A stretch of 7,526 nt of DNA from an uncultured Bordetella sp. Its GTDB lineage: Bacteria > Pseudomonadota > Gammaproteobacteria > Burkholderiales > Burkholderiaceae_B. The position numbers and the translations under genes were made by a program. Location: NCBI GenBank assembly GCA_937881145.1, contig CALGFL010000223.1, positions 1 to 7,526 on the forward strand. Direction: 5' to 3'. Of this stretch, positions 1 to 5,503 are shown piece after piece; position 1 is the stretch's first letter, and each line of letters starts with the position of its first letter. Under the pieces are notes generated by a model. It had not been told where the DNA came from. It saw only the letters and a list, made by a program, of their open reading frames with translations, and searched no databases.

Positions 1-115
1 CAACCACCGCGCAACACCCTGCCCGCCTTCAACACGCCTCTCGCTCAACCCAGCATCCGCTTGACTTCGCAATTCAAATGCCGAGCCCTGAACTATAGCA
101 TGGGCACTCCATCAT

Positions 116-150
116 CGACAAATCGATCAGCATCACGATAGATTTTGTCG
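116..150. repeat. Imperfect inverted repeat upstream of the mechanosensitive channel gene
   Basis: The left arm at 116-128 and the right arm at 137-150 are reverse complements apart from one extra base and one mismatch. The outer seven pairs (CGACAAA with TTTGTCG) are perfect, and the spacer is AGCATCAC. No T-run follows on the plus strand, so it does not look like an intrinsic terminator for a gene to the left. It ends about 20 bases before the putative -10 element at 174. It could be an operator for the channel gene or a weak terminator-like hairpin. The function is inferred. Confidence 0.4.
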
Positions 151-170
151 CAAACACTCCCGCCGGCGCT

Positions 171-179
171 TGCTATGCT
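171..179 (+). promoter_or_regulatory. Possible extended -10 promoter of the mechanosensitive channel gene
   Basis: TGCTATGCT contains the TGn extension followed by TATGCT, which matches 4 of 6 bases of the sigma-70 -10 consensus. No good -35 hexamer sits 16-18 bases upstream, as is tolerated at extended -10 promoters. It would give a leader of about 20 bases before the ATG at 207. A weak Shine-Dalgarno (GGA, 197-199) lies 7 bases before that start. Confidence 0.3.
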
Positions 180-206
180 GCCGGCTCGATAATCACGGAT
201 GCTTTC

Positions 207-2618
207 ATGATTCCGTTCTTTCCTCGCCTGGGGCGTTATTTGCGCGCCGGCCTGCTGGCCTGCCTATTAGCCGCGTCCGCCATGCTGGGCGGATCCGCGT
301 GGGCGCAGCCCAGCACGAGCAGCACCAGCAATAGCGACACCCCCGCAGGGGTCGATGCGCAGCTGACGCAGATGCGCGCCCGGCTCGACACCATACTCAA
401 GGGCCTGGACAACCACCCTACCGACGAGTCGCTGGACCGCTGGGGCAGCGAAGTCCAGCGACTGCAAAGCAAGGCCGACAGCTTGGCCGGCACGCTGACG
501 CCAAAGCTGGCCGATATCGCCGCCCGGCTGAATCAGCTGGGCCCTGTGCCGGCGGGCGCCAAGGAGCCGGCCGACGTCGCCGATCAGCGCAAGCAATTGG
601 TCAAAGCCAATAATGTGCTCGATTCGCAGCTCAAACTGGCCAAATTGCTGACGGTGGAAGCCGGGCAACTGGTCGATCGCGTGTCGACGGAACGGCGCAA
701 GCAGTTCCAGGCCCAGATGGGCGAGCGCCACCGCACTTTTTTCTCGTCGCGCTACCACGATGAACTGCGGCGCGATTTTCCCGCCGACCTGCAGCGCTTC
801 GAGGAACTGGGCAGCGAGGTGATTGCCAGCGCCGGCCAGACGCCCGGCACGGTGTGGTCCCTGATAATTGCCGGCATCGTGGCCGTGCTGGCCGCGAACT
901 ATGTCATACGGCACATGCTGCTGCGCTTGACTGCCACCCGCGTGCCTTCGGGGCGGCTGCGCCGCTCGGTGTTTGCCGTGGCGGTCGTGATCGTGGCGAT
1001 CGTGACGCCGGGACTGATCGCCAAACTGCTGCATCTGGGCGTGAATTGGACCAATGCGCTTTCGGACAATACCGAGGCGCTGATGAGCTCCCTTGTGGGT
1101 GTCGTAAGCCTGGCGGGCTATATCGGCGGCCTGGGCAATGTGCTGCTCTCGCCCAAGAGGCCGTCGTGGCGTTTGCTGCCGCTGCCCGACGAAGTCGCCA
1201 CGGGCCTGCGCTGGTTGCCCGGAACACTGGCCGTGCAGGCCGTGATCATATGGCTGGTGCTGCAATTGCCATCGGTGCTGGACATCAGCGTCAATACGAC
1301 GATCGCCATGACCAGCCTGGCGGCGCTTGCCCAGGGCATCACGCTGGCATGGAGCCTGATGCTGGGAGAGAGGCTGCGCCGCAAATCGCAGCGCGACCCC
1401 GAGACGGGCCAGGCGCTGCACCGGCCTTTCTGGATCGCGACTCTGAGCACGTTGAGCTGGCTGGCGTTGGTCGTGGGCGTCATAGCCGTCCTGATCGGTT
1501 ATGCCACCCTGGGGACATTCATCATCACACAGGGGCTGTGGCTGCTGATCGTGGTGACCTCGGCCTATCTGCTGTCGCTCCTGATCAACGACGGCTTCAT
1601 GACGCTGCTGGCGGGCAAGAAGCCCGAGCACCCGACGCCGCAATTCCGCCTGCGCCACCAGACCGCCGTTTTGCTGTCCGGCACGATGCGCACGATCGTG
1701 GTGCTGGTGGCCATCGTGCTGCTGATCAATCCCTTCGGCGGCGGCCCCACGGAGATCCTGCACAGCGCGGAACAACTGGGCAAGGGTTGGCAGATCGGCC
1801 AGGTGCTGATCCAACCCGGTACTCTGGTGCAAGGCCTGGTGGTCTTGCTATTGGGCCTGTTGTGCGTGCGGGTGCTCAAACGTTGGCTGAAGGACACCTA
1901 CCTGCCTACCACGACGATGGATCCGGGCATGCGCACGTCGACCGCGACGCTGTTCGGCTACGCGGGCGTGCTCTTCGTGGCGGGCTTGACGCTTTCGTCG
2001 CTGGGGCTCGGACTGGAACGCGTGGCCTGGATCGCCAGCGCGCTGTCGGTGGGCATCGGCTTCGGCCTGCAGGCGGTGGTGCAGAACTTCGTTTCCGGTT
2101 TGATCCTGCTGGCCGAGCGGCCGGTGAAAGTGGGCGACTGGGTATCGCTGGGGACCGTGGAAGGCGACATCCAGCGCATCAATGTGCGCGCCACGGAAAT
2201 CCTGATGTCGGATAAATCCACGGTAATCGTGCCGAACTCGGAGTTCATCACCAAGATTCTGCGCAACGTGACGCACTCGCGCTCCATGGGCCGGGTGCAG
2301 ATCAAGCTGCCCATGCCGCTCAACATCGACGCCGAGAAGGTGCGCGATCTGATCACCTCGGTCTTCGCCGAACAGGAAGAAATCCTGGAAACGCCCGCCG
2401 CGATGGTCTACCTGGACGGCATCGAAAACGACCGGATGATATTCAACGTCATCGCTTATGTGGACTCGCCCCGGGTGGCCTATACCGTGCGCAGCCGCAT
2501 GTTGTATGAAGTGCTGAGCCGGTTGGCCCAGGCGGGGCTGCAAATCTCGGCTTCGTCGACCGTTGTGCTGCAGGGCAATGCCGGCCTGTCGCTTGCAGGA
2601 CCGCAGCAGCAGTCCTGA
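207..2618 (+). CDS. DUF3772-type large mechanosensitive ion channel (MscS family)
   Basis: Inner-membrane channel of the MscS superfamily, expected to open under membrane tension and release solutes during hypo-osmotic shock. The 803 aa protein starts with a signal peptide (charged start, hydrophobic core, cleavage near residue 33 after AWA). A helical periplasmic region of about residues 45-205 follows and fits the DUF3772 domain. About eleven hydrophobic segments run from residue 215 to 635. The MscS core is clear near the end: the Gly/Ala-rich pore helix with GIGFGLQAVVQNFVSG (about 615-630), then LLAERPVKVGDWV opening the beta domain, and VPNSEFI near 675. The length of about 800 aa and this layout are usual for DUF3772 channels, which resemble shorter MscK/MscM proteins. 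The ATG at 207 is favoured by the signal peptide and a weak GGA ribosome binding site. It is probably monocistronic, since the next gene is convergent. The channel family is certain from sequence; gating and physiological role are inferred. Confidence 0.93.
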   Translation: MIPFFPRLGRYLRAGLLACLLAASAMLGGSAWAQPSTSSTSNSDTPAGVDAQLTQMRARLDTILKGLDNHPTDESLDRWGSEVQRLQSKADSLAGTLTPKLADIAARLNQLGPVPAGAKEPADVADQRKQLVKANNVLDSQLKLAKLLTVEAGQLVDRVSTERRKQFQAQMGERHRTFFSSRYHDELRRDFPADLQRFEELGSEVIASAGQTPGTVWSLIIAGIVAVLAANYVIRHMLLRLTATRVPSGRLRRSVFAVAVVIVAIVTPGLIAKLLHLGVNWTNALSDNTEALMSSLVGVVSLAGYIGGLGNVLLSPKRPSWRLLPLPDEVATGLRWLPGTLAVQAVIIWLVLQLPSVLDISVNTTIAMTSLAALAQGITLAWSLMLGERLRRKSQRDPETGQALHRPFWIATLSTLSWLALVVGVIAVLIGYATLGTFIITQGLWLLIVVTSAYLLSLLINDGFMTLLAGKKPEHPTPQFRLRHQTAVLLSGTMRTIVVLVAIVLLINPFGGGPTEILHSAEQLGKGWQIGQVLIQPGTLVQGLVVLLLGLLCVRVLKRWLKDTYLPTTTMDPGMRTSTATLFGYAGVLFVAGLTLSSLGLGLERVAWIASALSVGIGFGLQAVVQNFVSGLILLAERPVKVGDWVSLGTVEGDIQRINVRATEILMSDKSTVIVPNSEFITKILRNVTHSRSMGRVQIKLPMPLNIDAEKVRDLITSVFAEQEEILETPAAMVYLDGIENDRMIFNVIAYVDSPRVAYTVRSRMLYEVLSRLAQAGLQISASSTVVLQGNAGLSLAGPQQQS

Positions 2619-2636
2619 ACCGGGCCTTGCGCGCGG

Positions 2637-3527
2637 TCAGGCCGCCTTGGCCTTGAGCTGCAGGCGGCCGGCATAGAGGTTGAGCGTCAGGCCGGCAATG
2701 ACCAGGAAGGCCGCGATCAGCTTCCAGTCGGCCAGGTTCTCGGATAGCAGCCATGCCGAGGACAGCATGCCGATGACGGGCACCAGCAGGGCGCTGGGGG
2801 TCACGGTGGCGGCCGGATGGCGCGCCAACAGCCAGTTCCAGACGCCGAAGCCGAAGAGGGTGTTGCCCAGCGACTGCCACAGCACCGTGACCCAGCCATG
2901 CCAGTTGGCATGGATCAGGGCCTGCGACACTCTGGCGGGACCCTCGATGCAAAGGCTCACCAGGATGAGCGGCGGCACGGCATAGAGGCTGCTCCAGATT
3001 GTGAAACCCAGCATGTCGACTTTGCCCGCGCCGCGTACCAGCGTGTTGGCGCAGCCCCAGAAAAAAGCGCCCATCAGCACGGTAAGCAGACCGAGCAGCG
3101 TGATGGTGCTGCTGGGATCGCGCATGCCATGCCAGCCCACGACGCCCATGCCCAACACGGCCAACATCATGGCGCCGATCTGCAAGACCTTCATGCGCTC
3201 GCCGTTCAGGATGATGGCCAGCACAATGGTGAAGAAAACCTGAGCCTGGACCACCAGCGACGCCAGGCCGGGGGAAATGTCGTGCTGCATGGCCCAGAAC
3301 AGCAAATCGAACTGGCCCACGCCCGTGAAAATGCCGGCCGCAGCCAAGCGCTTCCAGGACACGGCCGGGCGGCGCACGAAAAACACCCAGGGCAAAGCCG
3401 AGAAGATGAAGCGCAGCGCGGCGAACAGGAAAGGCGGGAAGTCGCCCAGCCCCCATTTAATGACTACGAAATTCGTGCCCCAGACGACGACGACGCTCAG
3501 GGCAAGCAGTAAATGGGACAACGGCAT
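2637..3527 (-). CDS. EamA/DMT-family exporter (resembles O-acetylserine/cysteine exporter EamA)
   Basis: Ten-helix inner-membrane transporter of the drug/metabolite transporter superfamily, 296 aa, the usual length. It has two tandem EamA repeats (about residues 5-132 and 142-285). Visible family motifs are VVVVWGTNFVVIK near residues 12-24, PPFLFAALRF (31-40), GLASLVVQAQVFFTI (87-101) and the second-repeat segment LLVPVIGMLSSAWLLSE (247-263). From memory these match Escherichia coli EamA (YdeD), an exporter of O-acetylserine and cysteine, more closely than other paralogs. The substrate is not shown by the sequence, so no symbol is given. An open frame continues upstream to 3632, but the ATG at 3527 puts the first helix at the normal distance and nothing upstream looks like protein. 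No Shine-Dalgarno precedes this ATG (the preceding bases are pyrimidine-rich), which is unusual. The gene converges on the mechanosensitive channel gene with 18 bp between stops and is divergent from the ABM gene. Confidence 0.9.
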   Translation of the reverse strand: MPLSHLLLALSVVVVWGTNFVVIKWGLGDFPPFLFAALRFIFSALPWVFFVRRPAVSWKRLAAAGIFTGVGQFDLLFWAMQHDISPGLASLVVQAQVFFTIVLAIILNGERMKVLQIGAMMLAVLGMGVVGWHGMRDPSSTITLLGLLTVLMGAFFWGCANTLVRGAGKVDMLGFTIWSSLYAVPPLILVSLCIEGPARVSQALIHANWHGWVTVLWQSLGNTLFGFGVWNWLLARHPAATVTPSALLVPVIGMLSSAWLLSENLADWKLIAAFLVIAGLTLNLYAGRLQLKAKAA

Positions 3528-3546
3528 GATGGGGAGAGGCGGTGAT

Positions 3547-3562
3547 CGCTCGGGCACGAGCG
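3547..3562. repeat. Short perfect hairpin in the leader of the EamA-family gene
   Basis: CGCTCG and CGAGCG form a perfect 6 bp inverted repeat around the tetraloop GGCA. It lies 20 bases upstream of the ATG at 3527 and directly beside the tandem repeat at 3563-3584. If transcription starts further upstream it would fold in the mRNA leader. No T-run follows on either strand, so it is not an intrinsic terminator. A regulatory role is only a suggestion. Confidence 0.35.
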
Positions 3563-3584
3563 TGACGGCAGGATGACGGCAGGA
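3563..3584. repeat. Perfect two-copy tandem repeat of 11 bp in the divergent intergenic region
   Basis: TGACGGCAGGA occurs twice head to tail with no spacer, at 3563-3573 and 3574-3584. The 11 bp period is about one DNA helical turn, so the two copies face the same side of the helix, as paired transcription factor sites often do. It lies 36-57 bases upstream of the EamA-family start and 151 bases upstream of the ABM start. It could equally be a chance or recent duplication. Confidence 0.5.
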
Positions 3585-3722
3585 ATGCCAGTTTATCGAA
3601 AAGCCGCGTGGGCCGACCGGGACACCTTGCATCGACGGCGGCCGAACAGATGCGCGATACTTGGCGGACTCAACGCATCGGAGCCGAAATTTCTCTGCCC
3701 GGGGCGTGCCTCAACCCAGTCC

Positions 3723-3727
3723 AGGAG
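3723..3727 (+). promoter_or_regulatory. Ribosome binding site that fixes the ABM gene start
   Basis: AGGAG is a near-perfect Shine-Dalgarno with 7 bases between it and the ATG at 3735. It decides for this start over the in-frame upstream start at 3573, whose extra 54 residues have no family resemblance. Confidence 0.8.
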
Positions 3728-3734
3728 CTACTGC

Positions 3735-4025
3735 ATGATCAATGAAATCGCCGTCATCGTCGTCAAAGAAGGCACTGGCCCGACCTTTGAAGCGGCCGTC
3801 GCCAAAGCCAAACCGCTATTTCTGGGCACCAAGGGCTGCCACGGCATGCAGTTGTTCCGCAGCATCGAACGGCCGTTGGAATACACCCTGGTGGTCGATT
3901 GGGAGACAGTCGAGCACCACATGGTGGATTTCCGCGAATCGGAAGCCTTCAAACAATGGCGCGCGTTGATCGGCGACAGCGTGGCGCAGCCGCCGCAGGT
4001 GCATCACGTGCAGCAGGTGATCTAG
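3735..4025 (+). CDS. Putative antibiotic biosynthesis monooxygenase (ABM) domain protein
   Basis: Small 96 aa cytoplasmic protein of the ABM dimeric alpha/beta-barrel (ferredoxin-like) fold. Pattern evidence: a first beta strand (MINEIAVIVVKEG, 1-13), a helix (TFEAAVAKAKPLF), a Gly-Cys-His turn (34-36), a strand EYTLVVDWET (49-58), then the characteristic W56...HH(61-62)..F66..S69..F72..W75 spacing, in which the conserved His/Phe/Trp residues line the active-site cleft, and a final strand VHHVQQVI. Members include cofactor-free quinone-forming monooxygenases, heme-degrading enzymes and many proteins of unknown substrate. Nothing here fixes the substrate. There is no IsdG-type signature that I can confirm. 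The start is set by the AGGAG at 3723. It stands alone on this strand, divergent from the exporter and tail to tail with trpF, 6 bp away. The name does not imply that an antibiotic is made here. Confidence 0.85.
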   Translation: MINEIAVIVVKEGTGPTFEAAVAKAKPLFLGTKGCHGMQLFRSIERPLEYTLVVDWETVEHHMVDFRESEAFKQWRALIGDSVAQPPQVHHVQQVI

Positions 4026-4031
4026 ACCGCT

Positions 4032-4694
4032 TCAAGCCTGGATCTGGGCTTCGCGCACCGCGGCCACGAAGGCCCTCATGCGCTCTGCGGACTTGATGCC
4101 CGGTTCGATTTCGACACCGCTGCTGACGTCCACTGCCCACGGGCGCACCGCACGCACGGCCTGGGCCACGCTCTCGGGCCTCAGACCGCCCGAAAGAACC
4201 AGCGGACGCGATGCGGCATCGGCCTGCACGGCCGACAGCAGGTGGTGATCGAAAGCGAGGCCGCTGCCGCCGTAGCCCGCGCTGTAGCTGTCGTACAGCC
4301 AACCGGCGGCGTCGTCGTAGGCTTTGCAATGCGCGGCCAAGGCTTCGGGCGTATCCAGACCCGGCGCGCCGACGCGAAACGCGCGCAAATAGCGGCGGCC
4401 CGGCTGCCGGCAGGCTTCGGGCGATTCGTCGCCATGAAATTGCAGCAGGTCGGGCTGGACATGGTCGACCACCGACCGGATGGCATCCGGCGCGGCGTTG
4501 ACGAACAAGGCAACCACGTCCACGAAAGCGGGCACCTCGCGGCGCAATTGCGCCGCGCGTTCGACGGCAAGATAGCGTTTGCTGCCAGGATGAAAGATAA
4601 AGCCGAGGGCATCGGCCCCCGCCTGGACGGCGGCGGCGATATCGGCTTCGCGGGTCAGGCCGCAGATCTTGATGCGGGTGCGCATGGAGGTCAT
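4032..4694 (-). CDS. trpF: Phosphoribosylanthranilate isomerase
   Basis: Third step of tryptophan synthesis: isomerises N-(5-phosphoribosyl)anthranilate to the carboxyphenylamino-deoxyribulose phosphate (CdRP), in the cytoplasm. It is a monodomain (beta/alpha)8 barrel of 220 aa, a normal length. Key residues are present: the general-base Cys11 in KICGLTR, the LLQFHG strand (83-88), the general-acid Asp135 in WLYDSYS followed by [11 protein letters not shown], and the phosphate-binding LSGGL and VDVSSGVE segments. The start is uncertain. The ATG at 4694 overlaps the truA stop as ATGA and suggests translational coupling. The ATG at 4685 gives the common family N-terminus (MRTRIKICG). A GTG at 4715 seems too far upstream. 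None of them has a good Shine-Dalgarno. It is the last gene of the fimV-truA-trpF operon. The next gene is the convergent ABM gene, so trpB and trpA are not adjacent. Confidence 0.96.
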   Translation of the reverse strand: MTSMRTRIKICGLTREADIAAAVQAGADALGFIFHPGSKRYLAVERAAQLRREVPAFVDVVALFVNAAPDAIRSVVDHVQPDLLQFHGDESPEACRQPGRRYLRAFRVGAPGLDTPEALAAHCKAYDDAAGWLYDSYSAGYGGSGLAFDHHLLSAVQADAASRPLVLSGGLRPESVAQAVRAVRPWAVDVSSGVEIEPGIKSAERMRAFVAAVREAQIQA

Positions 4695-5500
4695 CGAGTC
4701 GAAGTGAAAGGCCACAGCAAAGTCGCGCCGCCGTCGAGCTCCGGCAACTCATAGCTTTCAGCGTACTCGATGGCGCAGAGATAGAGGCCATCGGCCATGA
4801 AAGTAGGCGCACCGAGCCGACGGTCGCGTGCTTGAAGCAACTGCGCCATCCACGTCGCAGACTCGCGCCCCTGCCCTACCTGCAGCAAGGCGCCGACGAG
4901 ATTGCGCACCATATGGTGCAGGAAGGCGTTGGCCCGCAAGGTGAAAACAACGAAAGGGCCGCGCTCGTCGATGTCCAGCCTTTGCAAAGTGCGCACGGGA
5001 TGGCGCGCCTGGCACTGCGCCGAGCGGAAACTGGAGAAATCATGCTCGCCCAGCAAGGCCTGGGCCGCCAGCCGCATGGCGTCCAGATCGAGCGGCTGAA
5101 AGCACCAGCCGGCACGGCCTGCCCACAAAGCCGGCCTTACCCGGCCGCGCCAGAGCAGATAGACGTAAGTGCGCGAGCGGGCCGAAAACCGGGCATGGAA
5201 ATCGTCGGGTACGGCCTGCGCCCACTGCACGGCGATGCTGTCGGGAAGAAAGGCATTGACGCCGCGCACCCAGGATTCGTCGCGGCGATCCAGCTCGGTA
5301 TCCAGGTGCACGATCTGCATGGCGGCGTGCACACCGGTGTCGGTGCGCCCCGCGCAGACCGTGGCCAGCGGCACGCGGGCGCCGGAAAACTCGCCGAGTG
5401 CGGCTTCGAATCTGTCTTGCACCGTCTGCCCATGTGGCTGGGTTTGCCAGCCCTGCCAGGCCGAGCCGTCATAAGCCAGACCCAGGGCAATGCGCGACAT
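4691..5500 (-). CDS. truA: tRNA pseudouridine(38-40) synthase
   Basis: Converts uridines 38, 39 and 40 in the anticodon stem-loop of many tRNAs to pseudouridine, stabilising the anticodon and reading frame. The 269 aa length is normal for TruA. The N-terminal half opens with [17 protein letters not shown], the family's first strand and substrate-contact loop. The catalytic aspartate is Asp54 in the invariant [10 protein letters not shown] motif. SRTYVYLLW carries the conserved tyrosine beside the active site, and the second half has [17 protein letters not shown], typical of the C-terminal domain. The start is certain: an AGGA lies 8 bases upstream, and the ATG comes 3 bp after the fimV stop. 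Its place between fimV and trpF is conserved in many beta- and gammaproteobacteria. Co-transcription with both neighbours is very likely. Confidence 0.97.
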   Translation of the reverse strand: MSRIALGLAYDGSAWQGWQTQPHGQTVQDRFEAALGEFSGARVPLATVCAGRTDTGVHAAMQIVHLDTELDRRDESWVRGVNAFLPDSIAVQWAQAVPDDFHARFSARSRTYVYLLWRGRVRPALWAGRAGWCFQPLDLDAMRLAAQALLGEHDFSSFRSAQCQARHPVRTLQRLDIDERGPFVVFTLRANAFLHHMVRNLVGALLQVGQGRESATWMAQLLQARDRRLGAPTFMADGLYLCAIEYAESYELPELDGGATLLWPFTSTR

Positions 5501-5503
5501 GGA

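Larger units (their letters stand above)
3528..3734. other. Divergent intergenic region between the EamA-family and ABM genes
   Basis: This 207 bp stretch should carry promoters for both flanking genes. I looked for sigma-70 hexamers on both strands. On the plus strand GATACT (3656-3661) is a possible -10, but the only good upstream -35 (TTGCAT, near 3627) is about 23 bases away, too far. On the minus strand GATAAA (3592-3597) has no partner. No promoter is therefore called. It holds the hairpin and tandem repeat listed separately. The open frame running through it has no protein-like features. Confidence 0.5.

Noticed and set aside
267..1832. Long minus-strand open frame (521 codons) opposite the mechanosensitive channel gene
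   Set aside because: Its product is rich in His, Gln and Arg with no domain, as expected for an antisense frame of GC-rich coding DNA. The plus-strand channel protein is clearly real.
2449..3456. Second long minus-strand open frame overlapping the exporter gene (335 codons)
   Set aside because: It is an out-of-frame shadow of the EamA-family gene, with Arg/Gly/His-rich content and no membrane helices or motifs.
3573..3734. N-terminal extension of the ABM gene
   Set aside because: The extra 54 residues look like translated intergenic DNA and contain the divergent regulatory region. The strong AGGAG at 3723 fixes the start at 3735.
4030..4062. Possible bidirectional terminator between the ABM gene and trpF (AAGCC/GGCTT hairpin)
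   Set aside because: The stem is only 5 bp, lies inside the trpF coding end and has no T-run on either strand.
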